From Haliscomenobacter hydrossis DSM 1100 (GTDB taxonomy: Bacteria > Bacteroidota > Bacteroidia > Chitinophagales > Saprospiraceae): a stretch of 64,000 nt of DNA. The notes beneath the pieces were generated by a model. That model did no database searches and was not told the DNA's origin. It worked only from the letters and a program-made list of their open reading frames with translations. Made by a program: the position numbers and the translations under genes. Shown here piece after piece: positions 31,725-41,434 of the stretch. Every line of letters starts with the position of its first letter. Position 1 is the stretch's first letter. The stretch lies in the NCBI RefSeq assembly GCF_000212735.1, contig NC_015510.1, positions 496,001-560,000 on the forward strand. The letters run 5' to 3'.

Positions 31725-33479
31725 ATGAATAAACTGTTGTTTTTCTTCTGTCTGCTGAGTCTAAGTGCTTTTGCCCAAACCCAGCCCAACATCAGCCCAG
31801 CCGACCTGAACGGCATGCGCGCAGTAGGTTCTCCAGCCGACCCGAAGGTAAAAGAGGAATGGCGGAAGTACCACGACCATGCCCAGATTACTGATTTTTG
31901 CCAACGGATGGTCAAGGCGCACCCCGACTTGGTCAAACTGGAATCCATTGGTAAATCTTTTCAGGGGCGCGAGATGTGGTTGATGACCATTACAGATTTC
32001 AAAACTGGTAACGCCACGCGCAAACCCGGTTTTTACATCGATGGCAACATCCACGGCAATGAAATCCAGGGTGGCGAAATTGCCATGTATACCGCCTGGT
32101 ACCTCGCCGAGAACTTCTATACCATGCCTTTCATCCGCGAATTGCTGCGCGATCGGGTATTTTACATCATCCCTTCCATCAACCTGGACGGGCGCGAAAA
32201 TTTTATTCATAACCCCAATACGACAAGTACCTCACGCTCCGGGATGATGCCACTCGACGATGACGACGATGGCGTGATCGATGAAGACAAATTGGACGAC
32301 CTGGATGGAGACGGCAATATCGTGACCATGCGTCGCAAAAATCCGCTCGGCCGTTGGAAAGTAGATCCAAATTACCCGACTCGGATGGTTCCTGCCCGCA
32401 CCGATGAAGCAGGTGAATACGAACTATTGGGCTCTGAAGGACTGGACAATGACGGTGACGGTCAGGTCAACGAAGACAATTTTGGTACCTACGATCCCAA
32501 CCGCGACTGGGCCTGGAACTGGCAGCCCAATTATGTGCAAAATGGTGCATTGTTTTATCCTGGCACCTTACCCGAAACCCGCAACATCAAAAACTTCGTA
32601 CTGGCGCATCCCAATATCGCTGGTGCGCAGAGTTACCACAACAACGGCGGAATGTTCCTACGCGGCCCAGGTGCTGCCGAGGACGATCCTTTTTACAACC
32701 AAAGTGACATCGCCGTGTACGACGTGATTGGAAAAATTGGGGAAAAAATTGTTCCCGGTTATAAATATTTCATCATTCACAAAGACTTGTACACCGTTTA
32801 CGGCGGCGAGATCGACTGGTTTGCGCTCACCCGTGGGGTATTTACCTTCAGCAACGAGTTGATGACCACCTTCAAGTTGTTCAACCAGCAGCCTAGTACC
32901 ACCCAAAACCGCTTCCAAAACCAGGATTATGAAGAATTTGACAAGTACCTGCTTTTTGGAGATGGCTATGTGCAGTGGAAACCGTTCAAACACCCGCAGT
33001 TTGGTGACATTGAAGTAGGTGGCCCTAAAAAGAACTACCTCCGCAACCACCCCGGCTTTTTACTAGAGGAAGATGCCCACCGCAACATGTCCTTCACTTT
33101 GCTGCACGCTTACCAAATGCCACAGTTGGAGGTATTCAGCATCAAGAAGAAGCCCCTTGCTAACAACCTGACCGAGATTACCGCCACAGTGTACAATAGC
33201 CGTATTATGCCGACCCATTCGGCTCACGACTTGAAGTACAAAATTGAACGTCCGGATTACATCAGTTTGAAGAACGCTACGGTAGTTGCTGGGATGATTG
33301 TGGAAAACGAAGACTTCAACCAGACCAAAGAACAAAAATATACGCCCCAAACCATTGAAGTACCCAACATTCCCGGTATGGGTGCCGTGAAGGTGCGCTG
33401 GATTGTGAGTGGAAAAGTAGATAAAGTAACGGTAGAAGTAGACAGCCGCAAAGGCGGTGTGGTCAGCAAAACTGAGTAA
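31725..33479 (+). CDS. M14-family zinc carboxypeptidase
   Basis: 584 residues with a signal peptide (ends SAFAQ). Zinc ligands are present: H110 and E113 in GNIHGNE, and the third His in AGAQSYHNNGG (about 304). DPNRDW supplies the substrate Arg, and FTFSNELMTT (about 377) the catalytic Glu. Asp-rich repeats (DDDDDGVIDED, DLDGDG, DNDGDGQVNEDN) look like calcium loops inserted in the domain. A C-terminal beta domain follows. It should trim C-terminal residues of peptides in the periplasm or outside the cell. It forms an operon with the degenerate paralogue upstream. Confidence 0.9.
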   Translation: MNKLLFFFCLLSLSAFAQTQPNISPADLNGMRAVGSPADPKVKEEWRKYHDHAQITDFCQRMVKAHPDLVKLESIGKSFQGREMWLMTITDFKTGNATRKPGFYIDGNIHGNEIQGGEIAMYTAWYLAENFYTMPFIRELLRDRVFYIIPSINLDGRENFIHNPNTTSTSRSGMMPLDDDDDGVIDEDKLDDLDGDGNIVTMRRKNPLGRWKVDPNYPTRMVPARTDEAGEYELLGSEGLDNDGDGQVNEDNFGTYDPNRDWAWNWQPNYVQNGALFYPGTLPETRNIKNFVLAHPNIAGAQSYHNNGGMFLRGPGAAEDDPFYNQSDIAVYDVIGKIGEKIVPGYKYFIIHKDLYTVYGGEIDWFALTRGVFTFSNELMTTFKLFNQQPSTTQNRFQNQDYEEFDKYLLFGDGYVQWKPFKHPQFGDIEVGGPKKNYLRNHPGFLLEEDAHRNMSFTLLHAYQMPQLEVFSIKKKPLANNLTEITATVYNSRIMPTHSAHDLKYKIERPDYISLKNATVVAGMIVENEDFNQTKEQKYTPQTIEVPNIPGMGAVKVRWIVSGKVDKVTVEVDSRKGGVVSKTE

Positions 33480-33507
33480 TCCTAAGGTGGCCTTAGGTGC
33501 CTAAGAT

Positions 33508-33746
33508 CTGTCGATTACCCACAAATCCGCACATTGAATGCGAGATTGTGCTTTAGCTTCAGAACCCCCAACCCCTAAAGGGGAGTATATTTCGATAATC
33601 GTAATATTTCCCCCTTTTTTAGAAAAAGTAAGGCCTTTTAGTTACCTAAAATGTGCTCCCCTTTAGGGGTCGGGGGTTCTGAGGCCGCAGTAAAATGCTC
33701 AATATCAACCACAAACCTAATTAGGGGATTTGTGGGTAATCGACAG
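33508..33746. mobile_element. MITE-like palindromic element, copy 1 (239 bp)
   Basis: Ends in 21-bp or longer terminal inverted repeats beginning CTGTCGATTACCCACAAATC. The 9-bp sequence GCCTAAGAT stands on both sides (33499-33507 and 33747-33755) as a target duplication. An inner palindrome pairs AGAACCCCCAACCCCTAAAG with CTTTAGGGGTCGGGGGTTCT. No ORF of its own. Confidence 0.8.
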
Positions 33747-33800
33747 GCCTAAGATGGTTCAAAAAATGTTTCTATTGAACCACCTTAGGCACCTTAGAGC

Positions 33801-34040
33801 CTGTCGATTACCCACAAATCCGCACATTGAATGCGAGATTGTGCTTTAGCTTCAGAACCCCCAACCCCTAAAGGGGAGTATATTTTCGATAATCGTAATA
33901 TTTCCCCCTTTTTTAGAAAAAGTAAGGCCTTTTAGTTACCTAAAATGTGCTCCCCTTTAGGGGTCGGGGGTTCTGAGGCCGCAGTAAAATGCTCAATATC
34001 AACCACAAACCTAATTAGGGGATTTGTGGGTAATCGACAG
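33801..34040. mobile_element. MITE-like palindromic element, copy 2 (240 bp)
   Basis: Nearly identical to copy 1 (one extra T in an inner T-run) and in the same orientation, 54 bp away. It has its own flanking duplication ACCTTAGAGC (33791-33800 and 34041-34050), so it inserted independently. Both sit in the spacer between convergent genes. Confidence 0.8.
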
Positions 34041-34073
34041 ACCTTAGAGCACCTAAGACACTCCTTAAACACT

Positions 34074-35162
34074 TCATCTATTCCAAAATCTCGGCTTAAT
34101 CTGGGTTCGATATGCACTTTCTTCACAGGTAACACAAGCTGAAGAAACCGCAGGAAGTGGCTTTGGCTCACAGGTGTAGAGCCCAGGTTTAGAGGTATTG
34201 GTTCGGATGATAAAAAAACCATCCTCTTCGAAATCCGACACTTCGAACAAACCATACACAGCTTGCGCTGGATCACTCACACATTTCAGATTGCCGCGTA
34301 CAGCTGCCGGAGCAGTATCAAAAAGGCTTCCATTATTGGTCGTTAGTTGGTCTATAGTCCGCCAGTAGTCGTATGCTTCCCTGGAAATAGAGCGTTGTTG
34401 AATCTCGATGTAATAGTCTTTAGGACAATAAGGTATCCTGGAAATACGGTGCCGGGAAATTGTTTTTCCATTGCTCAATGCATCTGACAAAACATTCGCA
34501 CAATTGGAAAAACAAGGAACAATTCCCCAACATGGCTGACAACAACGAAGACCCACTAAAGTCTTATATTGGGTAACACCTCCGGCAGGAAAATCATCGA
34601 ATTGGGCACAAAAGTCCAATTGCTCGTAGTGCAGCCAATTCCAACGGTAATAATCGCCCTCTGAGGGAGGGTCATCAACATCGAGCATCACGTTGAAACC
34701 ATTTACCACTTTTCCGAGGCGTGAATTCTCTACGATAATTTCTTCTGAATACACTTTTTTAATCGGAGGTACGGCGCGTAAAGTTTGAGGGGAGGACTCA
34801 ATTTCGCGCTGGTCGCTTGTGGTAATATGGAGTACATAAGTTTTTCCAGGCTCACCTACATAATCGGCATTGCGGGGAAGATATATACCTTCTTTGATGG
34901 GGTCTTCTCTAAAATCTTGTCTTTGCCCCAGGTTATCTGTAATCCATACTTCTGCCTGTTTAATGGGATAATTGAGGCCATTATTGGTGAAGGGGGCCAA
35001 ACGCTGGATGCGCACCTCTTGAAAACCCTTTTTGGTGCTGAGATAAGCAGAAATGGTAATCCCTTCATCGAGGCTGGGCAGGTCTATTTGAATCGGTTTG
35101 AGACAAGTGAACAAGCCAAGTACCAGGGTTAATACCAGTAGTCTCTTTGTCCACTTGATCAT
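34074..35162 (-). CDS. DUF4249-family lipoprotein
   Basis: 362 residues. The signal peptide ends in the lipobox LFTC (Cys20), so it is lipid-anchored. Early part: IDLPSLDEGITISAYLSTKKGFQEVRIQRLAPF, then AEVWITDNLGQRQDFREDPIKEGIYLP and PGKTYVLHITTSDQREIES, the Ig-like pattern of DUF4249. A Cys-rich stretch (LRCCQPCWGIVPCFSNC) is in the middle. DUF4249 genes usually follow a TonB-dependent receptor gene; none is next to it here. Role in surface binding is likely but not established for the family. Confidence 0.82.
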   Translation of the reverse strand: MIKWTKRLLVLTLVLGLFTCLKPIQIDLPSLDEGITISAYLSTKKGFQEVRIQRLAPFTNNGLNYPIKQAEVWITDNLGQRQDFREDPIKEGIYLPRNADYVGEPGKTYVLHITTSDQREIESSPQTLRAVPPIKKVYSEEIIVENSRLGKVVNGFNVMLDVDDPPSEGDYYRWNWLHYEQLDFCAQFDDFPAGGVTQYKTLVGLRCCQPCWGIVPCFSNCANVLSDALSNGKTISRHRISRIPYCPKDYYIEIQQRSISREAYDYWRTIDQLTTNNGSLFDTAPAAVRGNLKCVSDPAQAVYGLFEVSDFEEDGFFIIRTNTSKPGLYTCEPKPLPAVSSACVTCEESAYRTQIKPRFWNR

Positions 35163-35191
35163 CTTGATGAAAATTTAAGTCATATAAAGTT

Positions 35192-35512
35192 TTAACAAAA
35201 GCACTTCGCCTTGGCCATAAAACCATCCAGCAGGGTTTTGACCTCTTCCCACATCGGCTGATCGATACAATAACAGACCCGTACCCCTTCCACTTCTCCT
35301 TTGATCAAACCTACTTTTTTCAGTTCTTTCAAGTGCTGGGATACCGTAGCCTGGGAAAGGGGAATGGCGTGCACGATGTCGCCACATACACAACCCTGCA
35401 CCTGGAGCAAATATTCCAAAATGGCAATGCGTGCGGGATGACCCACGGCCCGAAACAGATCGGCGAGGCGGTTTTGTTCAGCAGTAAAAAGATCAGCTTT
35501 GGTAGCGCCCAT
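35192..35512 (-). CDS. ArsR/SmtB-family regulator
   Basis: 106 residues forming a winged helix: LADLFRAVGHPARIAILEYLL, then VHAIPLSQATVSQHLKELKKVGLIKGEVEG and a wing ending VCYCI. Five Cys occur outside the recognition helix (CVC near 42, CYC near 85, CFC at the C-terminus), which could be thiol or metal sensors. Six bp separate it from the ferredoxin gene upstream on the same strand, so they form an operon. A repressor of metal or redox-stress genes is the natural reading. Confidence 0.88.
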   Translation of the reverse strand: MGATKADLFTAEQNRLADLFRAVGHPARIAILEYLLQVQGCVCGDIVHAIPLSQATVSQHLKELKKVGLIKGEVEGVRVCYCIDQPMWEEVKTLLDGFMAKAKCFC

Positions 35513-35518
35513 ATATTT

Positions 35519-35848
35519 TTAATTTTCTGACTCAGGTGCCAATTGAACGGTAAGCCCTTCCAACTCATCACTCAAATGCAATTGGCAACCCAAACGGGAA
35601 TTGTCTTTCACAAAAAAGGCCTGATCCAAGATGTTTTCTTCATCTTCACTCATGTCATGCAAGTCGTGATCGCTCAACACATATACGTGGCAAGTAGAGC
35701 ACAAGGCCATCCCGCCACAAGTCCCTTTCACTGGCAATTCGTAAGCTTTGCACAGCTCCATCAGGTTCATGTTCATATCGGTTGGTCCTTCCAGTTGGTG
35801 TTCTACCCCTTCCCGATCGATCAGGGTAATGTTGATCATGTTGTCCAT
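35519..35848 (-). CDS. Adrenodoxin-type [2Fe-2S] ferredoxin
   Basis: 109 residues. Cluster ligands follow the C-x5-C-x2-C...C pattern: TCGGMALCSTC around residue 44-53, and the fourth Cys in RLGCQLHL near 88. The chain has the beta-grasp start MINITLIDREGVEHQLEGPTD and the acidic patch DHDLHDMSEDEENILDQ expected for this class. It transfers electrons in Fe-S cluster assembly or to oxygenases. Followed by the ArsR gene 6 bp later. Confidence 0.9.
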   Translation of the reverse strand: MDNMINITLIDREGVEHQLEGPTDMNMNLMELCKAYELPVKGTCGGMALCSTCHVYVLSDHDLHDMSEDEENILDQAFFVKDNSRLGCQLHLSDELEGLTVQLAPESEN

Positions 35849-35878
35849 AGCAGTAATGCGTGCTGTTTGGGTGTATAC

Positions 35879-36038
35879 GTGTATGTTTGAAATTCTACTT
35901 CGCGCTACAAATGGCTAAAACTCACCCTAGTTCCGTTCCGAAAATGCTCATTTAGCGCTGCTAAACTCCGCTTTTCGTGCCTCACTAGGGCAAATTTTAG
36001 CTCATTTTCGCTCGCGAACCAGAATTCCAAACACACAC
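35879..36038. repeat. 160-bp palindromic element, copy A
   Basis: Imperfect terminal inverted repeats (GTGTATGTTTGAAATTCTAC at the left against its complement at 36013-36038). Core contains GAAAATGCTCATTTAGCGCT followed by GCTAAACTCCGCTTTTCGTG, also found in copies B (36587) and, inverted, C (45636). It occupies the 217-bp gap between ferredoxin and MOSC genes. Confidence 0.75.
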
Positions 36039-36065
36039 TCAAAAACAATTCGAAGTTTCAAAAAG

Positions 36066-36557
36066 TTACAGTTGTTTTTCTGGCAGAATCAAGGCAACTT
36101 CATCACCTAGATTTATCGCCCCACCTTTGATCACTCTGGCGGTAATCCCGCCGTGCCCGCGCATCGCGTTATAGCCTCCCGGCCCCAGGTTTTCTTCCAT
36201 ACGTTGACAAGGGAAACATTTGCCCGTCATTTCCAGGATCGCCTCGCCAATGCGAAATTGTTGGTCTTTTAGCGCCAATAAGTTGATTCCGGACACTACA
36301 ATATTGCGGCGGGTAAGTTGAGGGTTAATGGGTTCGCGCTGCAAAATGCTGCCTGCCGCCACCAGATGCTCGGCTTGAATCAGGGTGACTTGCCGTTTGC
36401 CGTTTTGCCCCGCATAACGATCACCCGTAAGGCCGTTGTCGGTTTGGGCTTCTACAGCTTCCACTTCCAGCAAGCTTGTACGTGAGGCAGGCCGTAAACC
36501 AATCCATTCCACTTTTCCAATCTGAGGCAGCGAGTGAATGAGTTCTTTGATGATCAT
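36066..36557 (-). CDS. MOSC-domain protein
   Basis: 163 residues from the ATG at 36557. A longer frame from 36659 would take its first 34 codons largely from palindromic element B and is rejected. MOSC features: VEWIGLRPASRTSLLEVEAVEAQ, TDNGLTGDRYAG, RRNIVVSGINLLALKDQQFRIGEAILEMTGKCFPCQRMEENLGPGGYNAMRGHGGITARVIKGGAINLGDEV. The conserved Cys (GKCFPCQRME, about residue 112) is the expected ligand for molybdenum cofactor chemistry. It could be a small YiiM-like molybdoenzyme detoxifying N-hydroxylated compounds. Confidence 0.9.
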   Translation of the reverse strand: MIIKELIHSLPQIGKVEWIGLRPASRTSLLEVEAVEAQTDNGLTGDRYAGQNGKRQVTLIQAEHLVAAGSILQREPINPQLTRRNIVVSGINLLALKDQQFRIGEAILEMTGKCFPCQRMEENLGPGGYNAMRGHGGITARVIKGGAINLGDEVALILPEKQL

Positions 36558-36586
36558 CGGGAATCGTTTGGGACCAAAATAGGTTA

Positions 36587-36747
36587 AGCGCTTGTTTAAT
36601 TTTTTGTTCGGGCTACAAACGGCCCATTTTTGACTGAATTTCGTTCCGAAAATGCTCATTTAGCGCTGCTAAACTCCACTTTTCGTGCCTCTTTCAGGCA
36701 AAACTGGCCTCGTTTTCGCTTCCACCCAAAAAAATTAAACAAGCGCT
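36587..36747. repeat. 160-bp palindromic element, copy B
   Basis: Ends AGCGCTTGTTTAATTTTTT and its complement at 36729-36747, perfect over about 18 bp. The core is the same as in copies A and C. It lies directly upstream of the MOSC gene. Confidence 0.85.
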
Positions 36748-36764
36748 AAAAAACGGCTAAAATT

Positions 36765-36800
36765 ACAAAAGCCGGACGATATTACATCATCCGGCTTTAT
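36765..36800 (-). terminator. tRNA terminator hairpin
   Basis: On the minus strand AAAGCCGGA and TCCGGCTTT form a strong stem followed by a short T-rich run, just after the tRNA 3' end. Confidence 0.65.
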
Positions 36801-36804
36801 TTAG

Positions 36805-36877
<73 letters not shown>

Positions 36878-36890
36878 CTGTTTAGGACTG

Positions 36891-36921
36891 CAAATATAAA
36901 GCAGGCTTTTGGAATAAGCAA
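36891..36921 (-). promoter_or_regulatory. Promoter of the initiator tRNA
   Basis: Minus strand: TTG (36919-36921), 20 bp, TATATTTG (36891-36898), ending 13 bp before the mature 5' end. Confidence 0.75.
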
Positions 36922-37156
36922 TCCTTTTTGCAAATAAAAACTATTTTCTCTGCGTCTACCGGTTATTTATTGCTTCAAAAAGCTGAACAACAGGGCTTTG
37001 TTTTTTGAAAAAAACTTTCGCGCTTTAAGTCAACCCGATTAATTCCCACAGTGTTGATAATCGAACTAAGGAAACAAACTTATTTTTGTCAAAAGTTAGG
37101 GTGGACTCAACCTTCTCAACTTTCTAAACCAGATTAGTCCTTTCCAAACCAATAAT

Positions 37157-38344
37157 ATGAAAGAAGTATTTATCGTATCCGCCGTTCGCACCCCCATGGG
37201 CAGTTTCGGCGGCGTTTTGGCCGGTTTTACCGCCACCCAATTGGGCAGCCTGGCCATTAAAGGTGCCCTGGAAAAAGCTGGCGTAGCCGCCGATCAAGTC
37301 CAGGAAGTGCTGATGGGCAATGTCTGTTCCGCCAATTTGGGCCAGGCCCCTGCTCGCCAGGCGGCCCGTGGCGCTGGGGTAAGTGACAATGTACCCTGTA
37401 CCACCATCAATAAAGTGTGCGCTTCCGGCATGAAATCCATCATGTTGGGCGCACAATCCATCATGCTGGGCTATGCCGACCTGATTGTGGCTGGCGGTAT
37501 GGAGAGCATGAGCAATATCCCCTACTACGTACCTTCCGCGCGTTGGGGCAGCAAATACGGCAACATGGAACTGGTGGATGGCCTGGCCAAAGACGGCCTC
37601 AGCGACGCCTACGACCACTCGGCGATGGGCACATGTGCCGACGCCACTGCGGTCAAATACAACATTTCGCGTGAAGCCCAGGATGAATTCGCCATCCGTT
37701 CCTACACCCGTGCCGCCGAAGCAACCCAAAAAGGTTGGTTCAACAACGAAATTGTACCTATAAGTATCCCGCAGCGCAAGGGTGATCCCATCAACCTGAT
37801 GGAAGATGAAGAATACAAAAAAGTAGATTTCAGCAAAATTCCCACTTTGCGCCCTGCCTTCAGCAAAGACGGCACAGTAACCGCCGCCAATGCCAGTACC
37901 ATCAACGACGGCGCATCGGCTCTGATTTTGGCCAGCAAAGAAATGGTGGAAAAACTGGGCCTCAAACCCATTGCCAAAATCCTGGGCTTTGCCGATGCCG
38001 AGCAAGAACCCAAGTGGTTCACCACCACCCCAACCATCGCCGCGCCACTGGCCATGAAACGTGCAGGCATCAGCACCAGTGATGTCGACTTTTTTGAAGT
38101 AAACGAAGCTTTTGCCGTGGTGCCCATGGCCTTCAATCAGGTCTTGGGCATTGATGATGCTAAAGTAAATGTATTCGGCGGCGCTTGTGCATTGGGCCAC
38201 CCACTGGGCGCTTCGGGTGCACGAATCGTGACTACCCTGACCAATGTATTGCAGCAAAACGACGCAAAAATTGGACTTGCCGCGATTTGTAATGGGGGGG
38301 GTGGCGCTTCGGCGATCGTGATTGAACGGGTGACTAAAAAATAA
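37157..38344 (+). CDS. Acetyl-CoA acetyltransferase (thiolase)
   Basis: 395 residues, standard thiolase length. Nucleophile Cys88 in INKVCASGMKS, His in NEAFAVVPM, and the C-terminal CALGHPLGASGAR and AICNGGGGASA with His and Cys. It condenses two acetyl-CoA or cleaves acetoacetyl-CoA in the cytosol. A TATTTTTG box at 37081-37088 is a candidate -7 element, though its upstream TTG spacing is long. Neighbours are not from the same pathway, so it is likely single. The 36922-37156 interval has no gene. Confidence 0.95.
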   Translation: MKEVFIVSAVRTPMGSFGGVLAGFTATQLGSLAIKGALEKAGVAADQVQEVLMGNVCSANLGQAPARQAARGAGVSDNVPCTTINKVCASGMKSIMLGAQSIMLGYADLIVAGGMESMSNIPYYVPSARWGSKYGNMELVDGLAKDGLSDAYDHSAMGTCADATAVKYNISREAQDEFAIRSYTRAAEATQKGWFNNEIVPISIPQRKGDPINLMEDEEYKKVDFSKIPTLRPAFSKDGTVTAANASTINDGASALILASKEMVEKLGLKPIAKILGFADAEQEPKWFTTTPTIAAPLAMKRAGISTSDVDFFEVNEAFAVVPMAFNQVLGIDDAKVNVFGGACALGHPLGASGARIVTTLTNVLQQNDAKIGLAAICNGGGGASAIVIERVTKK

Positions 38345-38425
38345 ATAAGTCCATTTCGCTCAACTAATTCTTGGTAATAATCATTTACACTGGCGCAAGT
38401 CATCATCATTGTTCGGGTGATTTGC

Positions 38426-38433
38426 TACCTTTG
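38426..38433 (+). promoter_or_regulatory. -7 box upstream of gcvP
   Basis: TACCTTTG matches TAnnTTTG, 41 bp before the gcvP start. The -33 spacing is not optimal. I saw no convincing glycine riboswitch in 38345-38474. Confidence 0.45.
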
Positions 38434-38474
38434 CACATTCTTTTACCTAACCAAACCAAGCAGGGTTTAGCGAC

Positions 38475-41342
38475 ATGAACACAATGACTTTTCACGATCA
38501 GTTCATCCATCGGCACATCGGCCCCAACGCCGCAGAATTACAGGAAATGTTGGCAGTAATCGGTGCTTCTTCATTAGAAAAACTCATTGAAGAAACCGTT
38601 CCTGCGGCCATCCGGCTCAAGGCTGAGCTTGAACTACCCCAGGCCCTTTCCGAGTTTGAATATTTACGCGAGTTGGAAACCATCGCGGCCAAAAACCAGG
38701 TTTTCCGCACCTACATCGGGCTCGGCTATTATGGCACGATTACACCATCTGTTATTTCCCGTAATATTTTTCAAAATCCCGGTTGGTACACCCAGTACAC
38801 CCCTTACCAGGCGGAAATTGCCCAGGGCCGCTTGGAGGCACTGCTCAATTTCCAGACCATGGTCAGCGACATGACAGGCCTGCCCATCGCCAACGCATCC
38901 TTGCTGGACGAAGGCACGGCTGCGGCAGAAGCAATGGCCATGTTTCACGGGGTGAAAAGCAAAAAAAGCAAAACAGCCCATACCTTCCTGGTATCCGATC
39001 AGGTTTTTCCCCAAACCATCGACCTGTTGATCACCCGTGCTCAACCACTGGACATCAAAGTAGTGGTGAAGCCCGTAGCCGATTTTGTCCTGGATGAAAA
39101 CTGCTTCGGCATCTTGCTGCAATACCCTGCGGGCAATGGTGCAGTGGAAGATTACCGCGCCCTGACCGAAGAAGCACACGCCAAAGAGATTGCCGTAACC
39201 GTTTGCTCCGACCTGTTGGCCTTGGCTTTGCTGACCCCTCCTGGTGAATGGGGTGCCGACGCGGTGGTGGGCAACTCCCAACGTTTTGGCGTTCCGATGG
39301 GTTACGGCGGGCCACACGCGGCCTTTTTTGCCACCAAAGACGAGTACAAACGCTTGATCCCCGGTCGGATCATCGGCGTATCGGTGGACAACCACGGCAA
39401 ACGCGCCCTGCGCATGGCTTTGCAAACCCGCGAGCAGCACATTCGTCGTGAAAAAGCCACTTCCAATATCTGTACTGCCCAGGCGCTTTTGGCCATCATG
39501 GCGGGCATGTACGCCGCTTACCACGGGCCACAAGGCATCAAGGCGATCGCGCAACGGGTGCACGGCACAACCCAAATTTTGGCTAAAAACCTCCAGGCTT
39601 TAGGATACAGCCAAAAAAACCAGCACTATTTCGATACGCTGTTGATTGAAACCGACGCCAAGACCCAGCAAGCCATTCAAACCGCTGCTCTGGCCGCAGG
39701 CATCAATTTCCACTATCCAGCGGGAGCTGTGCAAATCACGTTGGACGAAACGGTATTGGCCAGTGACCTCAATGCCATCATCGAGGTATTTGCCAAAGTG
39801 AAAAACCAGCCTGTTCAGCCCAGCTTGACCGGGGTAGCTGCGCCTCAAATTCCGGTTGCCTTACAGCGCGAGTCGGAATTTTTGACCCACCCGGTGTTCA
39901 ACAGCTACCATACCGAAAGCAAAATGATGCGCTACATCAAGCGCCTCGAAAACCGCGACCTGTCGCTCACCCACTCCATGATTCCGCTGGGTTCCTGTAC
40001 CATGAAACTCAATGCGGCCAGTGAATTGATGCCCGTAAGTTGGCCGGCTTTTGCCAATTTGCATCCCTTCATCCCGACCAATCAAGCGGGAGGTTACCTG
40101 CAAATTTTTGAGGAACTGGAAGCCTATTTGTGTGCCTGTACCGGTTTTGACGCCTGCTCTTTGCAGCCCAACTCCGGTGCACAAGGTGAATACGCGGGTT
40201 TGCTTACCATTCGCGCTTACCACGAAGCCAACGGAAATACCCACCGCAACGTGGCCCTGATTCCTTCTTCAGCCCACGGCACCAACCCCGCCAGCGCCGT
40301 GATGGCCGGCATGGAGGTCGTAGTGGTCAGCTGTGATGAGCAAGGCAACATTGATGTAGATGACCTGCGCGCCAAGGCGGAAAAATATAGCGCCAACCTT
40401 TCTGCATTGATGGTGACGTACCCATCTACCCACGGGGTGTTTGAAACCCGAATCAAAGAAATTTGCGCCCTCATCCACGAGCATGGCGGCAAAGTGTACA
40501 TGGATGGAGCGAACATGAACGCCCAGGTGGGACTGACCAGTCCCGCTGAAATTGGCGCCGATGTTTGCCACCTCAATTTGCACAAAACCTTCGCCATTCC
40601 CCACGGTGGTGGTGGCCCAGGCATGGGGCCTATTTGTGTCAACAACAGCTTGAAGCCCTTTTTGCCCAAACACGCCCTGGTGGCAACGGGTGGCGATAAA
40701 GGCATCCACGCGGTATCAGCAGCGCCTTGGGGCAGTGCCAGCATATTATTGATCAGCTACGGCTATGTGCGCATGTTGGGCCAGGTCGGGGTAAAAGCTT
40801 CCACCGAATACGCGATTCTGAACGCCAATTACATCAAGGCGCGTTTGGAAGGCCAATACGAAGTGTTGTACACGGGCGAAAAAGGCCGCAGCGCGCACGA
40901 GTTGATCATCGACCTGCGCCCATTCAAAGCTGTAATCAGCGCTGAAGATGTGGCCAAACGTTTGATGGATTATGGTTTCCACGCTCCTACCCTTTCTTTC
41001 CCGGTAGCTGGAACGATCATGATCGAGCCGACCGAAAGTGAAAGCCAGGACGAGCTGGATCGCTTCTGTGAAGCCATGCTGCAAATCCGCTTGGAAATTG
41101 ACGGAATTGCTACTGGCGAAGCGGATCCAAAATCCAACGTGCTGAGCAACGCGCCACATACCGCCGATTTGGTTACTGCCGACGAATGGCCTTACTCCTA
41201 CTCGCGCGAAAAAGCGGCTTATCCGCTGCCCTATTTGCGTCAGGGGTTCAAGTTTTGGCCTTCGGTGAGCCGGATCGACAATGCTTACGGGGATCGGAAT
41301 TTGATCTGTACTTGTCCGCCGGTTGAAGCTTACGCGGAGTAA
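38475..41342 (+). CDS. gcvP: Glycine dehydrogenase (decarboxylating), P protein
   Basis: 955 residues, a full fused P protein. The N-terminal half opens [21 protein letters not shown] and contains [21 protein letters not shown]. The C-terminal half has the PLP Lys in [18 protein letters not shown] and the [15 protein letters not shown] loop. It decarboxylates glycine and transfers the aminomethyl group to the lipoyl H protein of the glycine cleavage system. The other gcv genes are not in this window, which is common in Bacteroidota. It ends at a word-repeat hairpin. Confidence 0.97.
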   Translation: MNTMTFHDQFIHRHIGPNAAELQEMLAVIGASSLEKLIEETVPAAIRLKAELELPQALSEFEYLRELETIAAKNQVFRTYIGLGYYGTITPSVISRNIFQNPGWYTQYTPYQAEIAQGRLEALLNFQTMVSDMTGLPIANASLLDEGTAAAEAMAMFHGVKSKKSKTAHTFLVSDQVFPQTIDLLITRAQPLDIKVVVKPVADFVLDENCFGILLQYPAGNGAVEDYRALTEEAHAKEIAVTVCSDLLALALLTPPGEWGADAVVGNSQRFGVPMGYGGPHAAFFATKDEYKRLIPGRIIGVSVDNHGKRALRMALQTREQHIRREKATSNICTAQALLAIMAGMYAAYHGPQGIKAIAQRVHGTTQILAKNLQALGYSQKNQHYFDTLLIETDAKTQQAIQTAALAAGINFHYPAGAVQITLDETVLASDLNAIIEVFAKVKNQPVQPSLTGVAAPQIPVALQRESEFLTHPVFNSYHTESKMMRYIKRLENRDLSLTHSMIPLGSCTMKLNAASELMPVSWPAFANLHPFIPTNQAGGYLQIFEELEAYLCACTGFDACSLQPNSGAQGEYAGLLTIRAYHEANGNTHRNVALIPSSAHGTNPASAVMAGMEVVVVSCDEQGNIDVDDLRAKAEKYSANLSALMVTYPSTHGVFETRIKEICALIHEHGGKVYMDGANMNAQVGLTSPAEIGADVCHLNLHKTFAIPHGGGGPGMGPICVNNSLKPFLPKHALVATGGDKGIHAVSAAPWGSASILLISYGYVRMLGQVGVKASTEYAILNANYIKARLEGQYEVLYTGEKGRSAHELIIDLRPFKAVISAEDVAKRLMDYGFHAPTLSFPVAGTIMIEPTESESQDELDRFCEAMLQIRLEIDGIATGEADPKSNVLSNAPHTADLVTADEWPYSYSREKAAYPLPYLRQGFKFWPSVSRIDNAYGDRNLICTCPPVEAYAE

Positions 41343-41430
41343 GGGGTTTTAGGGTTTTATGGTCTTAGGGTTTGCATTACGCTTGCTAAGACCATAAGAC
41401 CCTAAAACCCTAAGACCCTAAAACCCTAAA
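41343..41430. repeat. Low-complexity inverted repeat after gcvP
   Basis: TTTTAGGGTTTTATGGTCTT words on the left pair with AAGACCATAAGACCCTAAAA words on the right around a loop of about 20 bp. It fills the gap to the next ATG at 41435 and begins at the gcvP stop. Confidence 0.8.
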
Positions 41431-41434
41431 AAAT

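Noticed and set aside
36558-36659. Extended N-terminus of the MOSC gene
   Set aside because: The added codons come largely from palindromic element B, and the MOSC homology begins at the later ATG.
38345-38474. Glycine riboswitch before gcvP
   Set aside because: The leader is short and I could not find the conserved paired glycine-aptamer elements.
38664-39575. Minus-strand ORF of 303 codons inside gcvP, and a similar one inside the thiolase (37124-38257)
   Set aside because: Both lie opposite well-conserved enzymes, lack motifs and are rich in residues typical of antisense frames.
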